The notes under the pieces were generated by a model. It searched no databases and was not told the DNA's origin. It saw only the letters and a program-made list of their open reading frames with translations. Positions 14,372 through 20,469 of a DNA stretch of 20,469 nucleotides are shown here, piece after piece (within the stretch, counting starts at the first letter, position 1; each line of letters begins with the position of its first letter). Made by a program: the position numbers and the translations under genes. This DNA comes from Candidatus Saccharimonadota bacterium (lineage in GTDB: Bacteria; Patescibacteriota; Saccharimonadia; Saccharimonadales; UBA10212). Location: NCBI GenBank assembly GCA_028288985.1, contig JAQGHE010000033.1, positions 1-20,469 on the forward strand, written 5' to 3'.

Positions 14372-15190
14372 ATGAAAATACCTGAACTCAAACTGAATAC
14401 CGGTGCTAAGATCCCGCAGATCGGCTTTGGATTATGGCAAAATACAGATGAGCAGGAGTGCAAATCTGCCGTCAAATGGGCATTGGAAGCCGGCTTCCGC
14501 CACTTTGACACAGCCCAAATTTACGGCAACGAACAGTTCCTTGGCGATGCTCTAAAAGAGAGCGGGGTTCCGCGGGAAGAGCTGTTTATAACAACCAAAA
14601 TCTGGAACGACAACATGATAGGCACCAGATTGATTCCAAGTTTTGAAGAATCACTCAAGAAACTACAGATGGACTATGTAGACCTGCTGCTTCTACACTT
14701 TCCCGTAACCGAGCGTAGGGATGGTGCCTGGCGAAAGATGGAGCAAATTTATAGCTCAGGCAAAGCCAAGGCAATCGGCGTCAGCAATTACACACTTAAA
14801 CATTTGAAGGAGATGCCCGGGCAATTTAATGTAACCCCAGCCGCCAACCAGGTGGAAATGAGCGTGGTGCTTCAGCAGCCGGAGCTTGTCGAGTATTGTA
14901 AGGCTAACGGTATTGTCGTGGAGGCCTACACTCCTCTGGTAGAGGGACAATTTTTTGATGACCCGATTCTAAAAGAGATTGCCCAAAAACACGGTAAATC
15001 AGTACCGCAAATAATGCTTAGGTGGTGCATAGATTACGGCGTTGTGGCTCTTACCAAATCAACCCACAAAGACCGAATTCAGCAGAATATAGATATTTTT
15101 GATTTCAAGCTGGACGAAGAAGATATGAAAAAGCTAAAAGCCCTAGACAAGGGCTACCGTGTCAACTGGAACCCAACTAATGTCCCATAA
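14372..15190 (+). CDS. Aldo/keto reductase (AKR superfamily)
   Basis: NADPH-dependent reductase of aldehydes and ketones with a TIM-barrel fold, closest in style to the 2,5-diketo-D-gluconate reductase group. The catalytic tetrad is intact in the 272 residues: D46 and Y51 (HFDTAQIYGNE), K76 (TTKIWND) and H109 (LLLLHFP). AIGVSNY near residue 135 and the late segment VVALTKSTHKDRIQQN, which normally binds the cofactor phosphate, are both present. A strong ribosome-binding site AAGGAGG (14361-14367) lies 4 bases before the ATG. It is 16 bases after the Nudix gene and 27 before the next, so probably shares their transcript. The physiological substrate is not predictable; removal of reactive carbonyls is one option. 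Confidence 0.93.
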   Translation: MKIPELKLNTGAKIPQIGFGLWQNTDEQECKSAVKWALEAGFRHFDTAQIYGNEQFLGDALKESGVPREELFITTKIWNDNMIGTRLIPSFEESLKKLQMDYVDLLLLHFPVTERRDGAWRKMEQIYSSGKAKAIGVSNYTLKHLKEMPGQFNVTPAANQVEMSVVLQQPELVEYCKANGIVVEAYTPLVEGQFFDDPILKEIAQKHGKSVPQIMLRWCIDYGVVALTKSTHKDRIQQNIDIFDFKLDEEDMKKLKALDKGYRVNWNPTNVP

Positions 15191-15217
15191 CCTACCTGTC
15201 AAAAACCGGGGAGAATT

Positions 15218-15778
15218 ATGAAAGAAGAGCCGGTAGATATTCTTGATAAACACATGAATAAAATAGGGCAGACTATGCTAAAATCTGAGGCTCACAGCAA
15301 AGGGTTATGGCACGGTGGTGCTCATATTTGGATATATAACTCTAAAGGCGAAGTGCTGATGCAGCTTAGAAGCCCAAAGAAAATAGTCAGGCCAAATGTT
15401 TGGGATGTATCTGTGGCCGGGCATATTGCCGCCGGAAAAACTCCCGAGGAAACGGTGGTAGAAGAAGCCAAGGAAGAGCTAGACCTTATTGTTGATCCGG
15501 AAAAGTTGGTATTTATAGGCAGTGATTTAATTGATGATGTTATGCCGGGGGGATGGAAACATCGCGTATTTCTTTGGATATATGCCTTAAAGTTAGATTT
15601 AAATTTAGCCGATCTCACGCTCGAGGAAGAAGAAACCAGCGAAGTTAAGTGGGTGCCTATCGGGCAACTGGAAGAGGAACTTAATGATCCTTTGCTAAAA
15701 CAAAAATACTCGCCAACCCGCCAAAGCTATGATCGGGCCATTGAACACCTTCCCAAATTATTAGGAGTGAGGAACTAA
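15218..15778 (+). CDS. Nudix hydrolase, IDI/YfcD-like
   Basis: A 186-residue Nudix protein resembling the isopentenyl-diphosphate isomerase-like subgroup (YfcD type). It opens with EPVDILDKHMNKIGQ, where this group often has E..D..D..N...G. The Nudix box is GHIAAGKTPEE (68-78) followed by EEAKEELDL (82-90): metal-binding E86 and E87 are present, but the usual Arg is E82 and the usual Gly is D89. WKHRVFLWIYAL and VKWVPIGQL follow as in the family. A true IDI role is not supported, because the catalytic Cys context of that enzyme is not visible. GGGGAG upstream of the ATG is the ribosome-binding site. The APH-like gene begins 4 bases after its stop. Confidence 0.87.
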   Translation: MKEEPVDILDKHMNKIGQTMLKSEAHSKGLWHGGAHIWIYNSKGEVLMQLRSPKKIVRPNVWDVSVAGHIAAGKTPEETVVEEAKEELDLIVDPEKLVFIGSDLIDDVMPGGWKHRVFLWIYALKLDLNLADLTLEEEETSEVKWVPIGQLEEELNDPLLKQKYSPTRQSYDRAIEHLPKLLGVRN

Positions 15779-15782
15779 GGCA

Positions 15783-16670
15783 ATGGAGATTACTACCGGT
15801 TCACTAATGATAAGCGAATACAGAAAGTTCATTGAGCGCGATTTTCCGAATCTTAAGATTAACGACATTAAATACCTTGGTAGCGGTTGGGACAATGCTG
15901 CCTTTTTGGTTAACGGCGAATATGTTTTTCGCTTCCTGCGCGGACTTTTTGACAGAAGCTATCCGCTAAAAGCTGAAGAGATTGAAAAAGAAGTAAACGT
16001 CCTAAATCGCCTCCAGGGCAGAGTAAGCTTTGCAGTGCCAAAGCCGGACTTTGTGGGGCCGTACTTCAGCTACTTTGGCTACAAACTTATAGCCGGCACG
16101 CTCTGGGACCAGGCGCCGGATCATCTATCAGACGAATATTTAAAAAGCTGGGTAAAGACCCGTAGCGAAATCTCTAAAGCCATAAGCCCCGCCGAGGCGC
16201 CTGGTCTAAAAATTCCAAACTACCGAACTGGCAAAAATCAGCAATTGGTCAACGAATTTCTGGCCGACAACTCCGCCGACCAGAGAATAAAGAGTATAGC
16301 AAAAGACGCGATGGACTATGTTTGCACCCAATGTGTACCCAAAGATTCCTGGGTCTTTATCCACGAGGACCTACAGCTTAGCAATGCTATGGTCGATCCG
16401 GATGCCAAGAAGATTACCGGTGTTATTGATTGGCTTGAAGCAGAGATAGGACCAGTAGAAGCGGAGTTTTATTTTTGGAGTAAGTACGGACTGGAGACGC
16501 TGGAAAAGGTAGCTAAAATTCAGGAAGAATACGATGGTACAAAAATAGATACGCAGCTAGCACGTGCCATCCATCAATTTTATGTTGTCGCTGACTATCA
16601 GGATTTTAAAAAGCGCGGCTTTACCGAGTCAGCCGATCGCAAACAGAAGCAAATTGAGTCATACCTATGA
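15783..16670 (+). CDS. APH-family small-molecule kinase
   Basis: A 295-residue kinase of the aminoglycoside phosphotransferase/choline kinase superfamily, transferring phosphate from ATP to a small molecule. The Brenner motif is HEDLQLSN with H194, catalytic D196 and N201. The Mg-binding Asp is D216 in GVIDW, followed by AEIGPVEAEF. The N-lobe strand is YVFRFLRG, with Arg where protein kinases have the Lys. Calling it antibiotic resistance would go beyond the evidence: many members phosphorylate sugars, nucleosides or lipid head groups. The start at 15783 is preferred because AGGAG/GAGG sites at 15763-15773 precede it; ATG 15807 is an alternative. The end overlaps the next gene by 4 bases (ATGA). 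Confidence 0.85.
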   Translation: MEITTGSLMISEYRKFIERDFPNLKINDIKYLGSGWDNAAFLVNGEYVFRFLRGLFDRSYPLKAEEIEKEVNVLNRLQGRVSFAVPKPDFVGPYFSYFGYKLIAGTLWDQAPDHLSDEYLKSWVKTRSEISKAISPAEAPGLKIPNYRTGKNQQLVNEFLADNSADQRIKSIAKDAMDYVCTQCVPKDSWVFIHEDLQLSNAMVDPDAKKITGVIDWLEAEIGPVEAEFYFWSKYGLETLEKVAKIQEEYDGTKIDTQLARAIHQFYVVADYQDFKKRGFTESADRKQKQIESYL

Positions 16671-17059
16671 AAGCGCGCAGCTTTAAGTTAAATAAGCTTG
16701 TGCGTGACAAAATTGTCGAAAGCACCGAAGGGCAGGGCGGCACCGTAAACTATAAGACCTTGCAGGGCGAAGCGCTTACTAAAGCCCTAGTCACAAAATT
16801 AATTGAAGAATCCAAAGAGTTGCAAGGATCAGATCTATCAGCAGGGGAGATTGCCGATCTAAAGGAGATAATCGAGCAAATTGCTAAAAATCTTAAAATA
16901 GCAGATGAAGAATTGACTCAAGTTCAGGCTGAAAAACGTCAAAAGAACGGCGGATTTACCAAGGGTCATTTTATAGAAACCCTAATCCTGCCAGCTGGCA
17001 ATCAATGGGCGAAATACTACGCGGCAGATCCCAAGCGCTTCCCGGAGATTAAGACGTGA
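16667..17059 (+). CDS. MazG-like / phosphoribosyl-ATP pyrophosphohydrolase-like protein
   Basis: A 130-residue all-alpha NTP pyrophosphohydrolase-like protein. KLNKLVRDKI at residues 7-16 is the typical opening of the KLVRDKI group of MazG/HisE relatives. The metal-binding set is visible as EESKE (E47, E48, E51) and E61-I-A-D64, the EExxE...ExxD pattern. KRQKNGGF near 90-97 is also shared with the group. A house-cleaning role, hydrolysing non-canonical or excess NTPs, is the family expectation; the substrate is unknown. It overlaps the kinase before it and the methyltransferase after it by 4 bases each, so the three proteins are likely made together. Confidence 0.85.
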   Translation: MKARSFKLNKLVRDKIVESTEGQGGTVNYKTLQGEALTKALVTKLIEESKELQGSDLSAGEIADLKEIIEQIAKNLKIADEELTQVQAEKRQKNGGFTKGHFIETLILPAGNQWAKYYAADPKRFPEIKT

Positions 17060-17676
17060 GTGGGCTGACAGAAGAAGAGCAAATCACGCTTGATAGCTAT
17101 AACAAATTGGCCAAGCCTTGGTCTGACGGACATTTGGTTTATGATTCATGGCAAGAAGATTTAGTTGAATTTCAAAAACTACTGCCAAAGGGCAGCGTAC
17201 TAGAGATTGGCTGTGGTGGAGGCAGGGATGCCAAAACGCTGATTGGGGCAGGTTATGACTATCTAGGTACAGATATCTCGGACGGGTTACTAACTGAAGC
17301 CAGAAAGAACTGTCCCAACGGTAAATTTGAGCAGGTGAGCCTATACGATCTGGATTTTGCGAACTCTTTTAATGGTTTTTGGTGTTCCGGTGTTCTCCAT
17401 CATGTCCCCAGAGAACGCATAGCGGAAGCCATGCAAGCGATAAAACAGAGTATCAAACTCGGAGCAGTAGGCTTTATAGCGACAAAGGAAGGGTCTGGCG
17501 AAAAAATGATGCAAGATCCGAAATATCCCGGCGATAATAGGTTATTTGTTTATTGGCAGGATGAAGAATTTCGTGATCTTCTCGCTAGCCAAGGTTTTGA
17601 GGTGCTGAAATTTACCTACCGGCCGCTAAGCGAGACTACTAAGTGGCTGATTTACTTCGTCCGTCTTATTGGCTGA
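17056..17676 (+). CDS. Class I SAM-dependent methyltransferase
   Basis: A 206-residue Rossmann-fold methyltransferase. Motif I is VLEIGCGGGRD (48-58), binding SAM; the acidic residue at the end of strand 2 is D73 in GTDIS; SLYDLDF near 95-101 contacts the adenine; GVLHHVPRE at ~112-120 is the motif IV/post-IV region typical of small-molecule methyltransferases. The target cannot be told from sequence. It starts at a GTG that overlaps the previous stop by 4 bases; a GGAG at 17043-17046 is suitably placed. Its 3' end overlaps the convergent minus-strand gene by 11 bases, so the end of the operon has no terminator space. Confidence 0.9.
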   Translation: MSGLTEEEQITLDSYNKLAKPWSDGHLVYDSWQEDLVEFQKLLPKGSVLEIGCGGGRDAKTLIGAGYDYLGTDISDGLLTEARKNCPNGKFEQVSLYDLDFANSFNGFWCSGVLHHVPRERIAEAMQAIKQSIKLGAVGFIATKEGSGEKMMQDPKYPGDNRLFVYWQDEEFRDLLASQGFEVLKFTYRPLSETTKWLIYFVRLIG

Positions 17677-18766
17677 TACTCACAGTTCCTTTATCGGCAT
17701 CAACTGATACAATCTGACCTTCTTTTAATACCTTTGTCGCATTACCGGTACCTACAATACACGGCTTTTTAAGTTCCCGAGCCACGATGGCAGCGTGCGA
17801 TAAAATGCCGCCTTGATCGGTTATGATGGCTGCGGCTTTTTGCATCAGCGGCACATAGTCCGGTGTAGTTACCGCACAAACTAAGACTGCCCCGTCGGGA
17901 AAATCGGCATCTATATTGTCTGCTTGAACGATTTTGACAGGTCCCTTTGCCTTGCCGGGGCTGCCTACCTGGCCTTTAACCAAGCCGCCAGTTTTGCCGC
18001 TTGTTTGGACGACCATATCTTCATACATTTTGCCCAGCGATTGGCTGTAATCTATAAACCAGGTGCCAAATTCCGCCGAGTTGCTAGTCTCAAAATAACC
18101 CTCTAGATAATCGTTGGCAAAAGTTGCCCCCAGCTTTTCTTTAAGTGTTTCTTGCTTGGCTTTATCAGACACATGAAGGTACGCGGCCAAAGTTTTCAGA
18201 TGCTCCAGCGCGTCATTATCTTCGGGCTCAATACGCCAATCTTTAAAATCATAACGGAATACGTGCGGCGTATTATCCTCATGAAAACCTTGTGTTAACT
18301 GGTGATGGCCGCCCTTTATAATTTCCCCCTGCACACCATGCTTATTGACTACAAAGATTGTGGCCCACGAAGTATTTTCGGCATGGGGGACAAAATCCGC
18401 TTTATACTTGCCGGCATCTATATCCTGCTCTAAAAACCAATCATAGGCGTCGGTTACGGTTTTGCCGCGCATACGCAGCTTGGGAAGATCCTCAACTTTT
18501 GGCATGAGTCGCAGAGCGCAGAGCTCCTCCCCATGTTCCTGCAGGTATTTTGTGAGAGCAGGGGATTTATCGGCAAGTTCCTGCCCGTCAAACTGCATGG
18601 GCTTATCGAAGGGCAGACCGGTAACCTCGTTTATAACGCCCAAACGCTCGCGCTTATCGTTATCTTCGCGGCGAATGGCCGCGGCATCTTTATGTTTTAT
18701 GTCCTCCAGCCATTCGGTCAAGGATTTTTGAGTCTTCCAGATCGCTGCCAATTTGTCGTTGCCCAT
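17666..18766 (-). CDS. PEP-utilising phosphohistidine-domain protein (C-terminal half of a split PEP-synthase-like kinase)
   Basis: A 366-residue protein. Residues ~270-366 are the swivelling phosphohistidine domain of PEP synthase, PPDK and rifampin phosphotransferase: GSPGKAKGPV, then ITDQGGILSHAAIVARELKKPCIVG with predicted phosphorylated H324, and a closing GQIVSVDADKGTV. Residues 1-260 form an unrecognised domain with WATIFVVNKHGVQGEI and GGHHQLTQGFHED; by position it corresponds to the substrate-binding region of rifampin phosphotransferase. No PEP-binding TIM barrel follows, so pyruvate is unlikely to be the acceptor. A TTG at 18769 is in frame, but ATG 18766 has AGGAG 7 bases upstream. 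The ATP-grasp partner ends 18 bases upstream on the same strand. The split is inferred to be functional because both halves keep their key residues. Confidence 0.8.
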   Translation of the reverse strand: MGNDKLAAIWKTQKSLTEWLEDIKHKDAAAIRREDNDKRERLGVINEVTGLPFDKPMQFDGQELADKSPALTKYLQEHGEELCALRLMPKVEDLPKLRMRGKTVTDAYDWFLEQDIDAGKYKADFVPHAENTSWATIFVVNKHGVQGEIIKGGHHQLTQGFHEDNTPHVFRYDFKDWRIEPEDNDALEHLKTLAAYLHVSDKAKQETLKEKLGATFANDYLEGYFETSNSAEFGTWFIDYSQSLGKMYEDMVVQTSGKTGGLVKGQVGSPGKAKGPVKIVQADNIDADFPDGAVLVCAVTTPDYVPLMQKAAAIITDQGGILSHAAIVARELKKPCIVGTGNATKVLKEGQIVSVDADKGTVSISQ

Positions 18767-18784
18767 CAAGTTGCTCCTTTGTTA

Positions 18785-19576
18785 TTATTCTACCCCAAGC
18801 GTAGTGATAGGGCGGCTTTGCAGAATGAATAGCTTTCCGGAAGCGATCGTCCACTCCATGTCCACCGGAAATTTAAAGTGTTCTTCCAGCTTTTGAACCA
18901 CGCCCGACACTTCCTGTATCTGCTTATCTGTCAGCTTTTGAGCATCTCCATCGTCTAAAGTGACCCATTCATTGGCGCCGTTAGTAAGTGATAATTTTTT
19001 CGTTTGGTTAGCGACATGTTTTTGCAAATCCCCGCCGGACTTGTTGAGTATGTACGTATCTGGAGTAATCTCTCCCGAAACTATGGCCTCGTTAAGGCCA
19101 TAGCCGGCCTCTATCACCACTTCGTCAGAGTTTTTGGTGATAGGGTTCACCGAGAAGGCAATACCGCTCACATCGCCCTGTATCATCTGCTGAACGATTA
19201 CGGCTACTTCGCCTGCGGGTATATCTTTTTGCAGGGCGTATGAACGTGCCCGAGCTGATTTTCCTGACTGCCGGCACTTCTCAATTTTTTCGATCAGATC
19301 TTTTTTTGTAACATTTACGAAAGTATCAAACTGGCCGGCCCAGGCCGCATCTTTAGAATCTTCACTGACGCCGCTGGAGCGCACTGCTACATAATCCGCG
19401 CCCAGCTTATCGAATCGCTCAAGAACATTTTCAATTGCCGCTTCAGAATTAGCAGGGAGGACAAACCCGGAAGGAACATTGAAGCCGGCCCTCAGCAGCT
19501 GGCCCAGTGCCAGTGCTTTGCCGCCGACTGACTTCAAGTCTTCAGCCCGGCCCAGATCAATCAACTCAACATTCAT
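18785..19576 (-). CDS. PEP synthase/PPDK-type ATP-grasp protein (N-terminal half of a split kinase)
   Basis: A 263-residue ATP-binding half of a PEP-synthase-like enzyme. It has SVGGKALALGQLLRAG with K20, NVPSGFVL, VAVRSSGVSED with R66, WAGQFDTF, VQQMIQGDVSGIAFSVNP, the block GLNEAIVSGEITPDTY, and the final DMEWTIASGKLFILQSRPI with E241, Q253 and R255. These are the nucleotide-binding elements of the PPDK_N domain. At ~263 residues it is shorter than the ~320 usual for the domain in fused enzymes. In action it would use ATP to phosphorylate the His on the partner encoded next, which passes phosphate to an unknown substrate. The start lies 6 bases after a TGTTATGAT extended -10, suggesting a leaderless two-gene operon. 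Confidence 0.88.
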   Translation of the reverse strand: MNVELIDLGRAEDLKSVGGKALALGQLLRAGFNVPSGFVLPANSEAAIENVLERFDKLGADYVAVRSSGVSEDSKDAAWAGQFDTFVNVTKKDLIEKIEKCRQSGKSARARSYALQKDIPAGEVAVIVQQMIQGDVSGIAFSVNPITKNSDEVVIEAGYGLNEAIVSGEITPDTYILNKSGGDLQKHVANQTKKLSLTNGANEWVTLDDGDAQKLTDKQIQEVSGVVQKLEEHFKFPVDMEWTIASGKLFILQSRPITTLGVE

Positions 19577-19582
19577 AGAATT

Positions 19583-19591
19583 ATCATAACA
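19583..19591 (-). promoter_or_regulatory. Extended -10 promoter, leaderless start of the split-kinase operon
   Basis: On the minus strand TGTTATGAT ends 6 bases before the ATG at 19576. It is identical to the element upstream of the HAD gene. The 69-base gap also holds a promoter for the divergent gene at 19646. No Shine-Dalgarno site is present for this start. Confidence 0.6.
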
Positions 19592-19613
19592 GCAGGCGTT
19601 TAAACTGCTGATT

Positions 19614-19622
19614 TGCTATAAT
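19614..19622 (+). promoter_or_regulatory. Extended -10 promoter upstream of the unknown gene pair
   Basis: TGCTATAAT is a consensus extended -10. It ends 23 bases before the ATG at 19646, so transcription would begin near 19629, leaving a short leader that holds AAGGA at 19634-19638, 7 bases before the ATG. This gene therefore appears to use a conventional leader, unlike its divergent neighbour. Confidence 0.6.
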
Positions 19623-19645
19623 TTTGGCTATCTAAGGAAATAACA

Positions 19646-20020
19646 ATGATAGAGCTTGCTGGAGAGAATCGACGGGTGGAGAACTTATTAGAACCCGTGG
19701 TGCTGGAGACGGATGCTGCAGCTTACGGTGAAGCAAGAGCCCAGGTTCAGGCAGCGACCGATATTTTTTGGGGCATCGTCAAAGGGACAGAGGACCGTGA
19801 AAGAGGTATTGAGGTTTTGGGCGAAGTTATCGCTGCGTTTGAGGATACCCATGCCGTGGAGTTACTCATGGCTGCAGAGCGACGAGCAGAAATAGAAGAT
19901 GAGGAAGGCGAAGAGGCTCTTGGAATAAGCCTTGCGCCGGCAGAGCAGGAATTAAATGGCATGCGGACTTTGTACCTAGGCTACTTGGCGATCGTTAACA
20001 CTCCCCCTAAAGAAATTTAA
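19646..20020 (+). CDS. Hypothetical acidic protein
   Basis: A 124-residue, strongly acidic, Ala/Glu-rich protein that I do not recognise. Most of it looks helical, with an acidic stretch IEDEEGEEAL near residues 87-96 and a short hydrophobic segment TLYLGYLAIV near the end, too short and polar-flanked to be called a membrane helix. There are no cysteines and no signal peptide. It has a TGCTATAAT promoter and an AAGGA ribosome-binding site, and its TAA stop overlaps the ATG of the next gene (TAATG), so the two are translationally coupled. It is probably real because of these signals and an undisturbed frame. A partner role for the next protein is a guess. Confidence 0.7.
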   Translation: MIELAGENRRVENLLEPVVLETDAAAYGEARAQVQAATDIFWGIVKGTEDRERGIEVLGEVIAAFEDTHAVELLMAAERRAEIEDEEGEEALGISLAPAEQELNGMRTLYLGYLAIVNTPPKEI

Positions 20021-20469
20021 TGAAAGAATTTGGCCGCCCAAATGTATTTGATGTAGATCCGCGAGCCATAGAAGCGCATGCCCTTTTTTTCCAAGGTGAG
20101 GTAGAAGACTGGCGGATATATCGGCAGGAGTTTGGAGAAAAGCTCCAGGCTAAACGTATCGTGAGAATGATGAAGGACGGTAAGCCGCACCACATAGTTT
20201 GGCTTGAAAGGGACGGCGTAGATGAAAAAAGCGGTACACAATATAAATTTCATCAAGCGGCCTGTAGCTGCATAGTACGAGCAAGTAACCCTCAGGACAT
20301 GGAACCAATGCGTAATTGCCAAGCTTGGCTAGACGGGAAAATAGCAAGAGCTATTGAGGTTAAGGAAAATGGAAACTCCGCACTCTTCCAGCAAATGGTT
20401 GAGACTTATCAGAATTTTGATGGAACTTATGATCAAAAAATTAGAGATGCCGATAAAGTCCATCAAGCG
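20020..20469 (+). CDS. Hypothetical protein, 5' part (runs off window)
   Basis: A frame open from ATG 20020 to the window end, 150 codons with no stop. It is not recognised. The protein starts MKEFGRPNVFDVDPRA, is mixed in charge, includes KPHHIVWLERDG and a CSC pair in HQAACSCIVRAS, and contains no signal peptide or membrane helix in the visible part. The ATG shares its first base with the last base of the preceding stop, so it is translated by coupling. Some Cys and His are present, but no clear zinc-ligand pattern can be claimed. The 3' end must be read from flanking sequence. Confidence 0.7.
   Translation, partial: MKEFGRPNVFDVDPRAIEAHALFFQGEVEDWRIYRQEFGEKLQAKRIVRMMKDGKPHHIVWLERDGVDEKSGTQYKFHQAACSCIVRASNPQDMEPMRNCQAWLDGKIARAIEVKENGNSALFQQMVETYQNFDGTYDQKIRDADKVHQA

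Noticed and set aside
15218..15778. Calling the second Nudix gene isopentenyl-diphosphate isomerase (idi).
   Set aside because: The N-terminus and Nudix box resemble the IDI-like YfcD group, but the catalytic Cys context of true IDI is not visible and no isoprenoid genes are nearby.
15783..16670. Reading the APH-like kinase as an aminoglycoside resistance gene.
   Set aside because: The superfamily covers many small-molecule kinases and nothing in the sequence or context points to an antibiotic substrate.
17666..19576. A frameshifted single PEP synthase pseudogene.
   Set aside because: Both halves have complete domain ends, their own start signals (extended -10 and AGGAG) and an 18-base spacer, so two intact genes are more likely.
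20318..20329. GCCAAGCTTGGC, a perfect 12-base palindrome.
   Set aside because: It lies inside an open coding frame with no second copy seen in the window; chance is the simplest explanation.

Overview
This window looks like part of a compact bacterial chromosome. The gene content, very short intergenic spaces, many apparently leaderless genes and the surface-protein architecture suggest a member of the Candidate Phyla Radiation (Patescibacteria), most likely Saccharibacteria-like. That placement is inference from gene style, not a database match. TGA is used as a stop, so the recoded UGA=Gly code of some related lineages is not in use. No rRNA, tRNA, CRISPR array, insertion sequence or phage module was seen, and no stretch over 300 bases lacks a gene.

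Layout. Bases 2-1772 (+) hold the 3' part of argS, then msrB and a cytoplasmic-looking peptidoglycan amidase. A 2.9 kb gene on the minus strand (1775-4663) encodes an exported, membrane-anchored right-handed beta-helix surface protein with a clear promoter. Next come a small YjbR/MmcQ-family gene (+), a one-pass membrane protein and a Cof-type HAD phosphatase (both -). From 6529 the plus strand carries an information-processing block: dnaG, rpoD, a second sigma-70 gene, a P-loop kinase and polA. It is followed by a close-packed run of small enzymes (Nudix, aldo/keto reductase, Nudix, APH-type kinase, MazG-like pyrophosphohydrolase, methyltransferase) ending at 17676. Two minus-strand genes (17666-19576) encode a PEP-synthase-like phosphotransfer enzyme split in two, without a PEP-binding barrel. 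The window ends in two overlapping unknown genes; the second runs off the edge.

How the parts relate. Primase, the two sigma factors and DNA polymerase I sit together, so replication and transcription initiation genes are clustered. The enzymes after polA overlap or nearly abut and are plausibly one transcript dealing with nucleotide and metabolite clean-up.

Most notable observations: (1) DnaG has lost all four zinc ligands of its CHC2 domain while keeping its TOPRIM catalytic residues; (2) seven genes start 6-8 bases after a -10-like hexamer, four of them with a TGn extension, indicating leaderless transcription; (3) the second sigma factor differs from RpoD at residues that read the -10 element; (4) PolA carries unusual residues in motifs A and C and a degenerate proofreading domain; (5) the split kinase has an unassigned middle domain that may bind its substrate.
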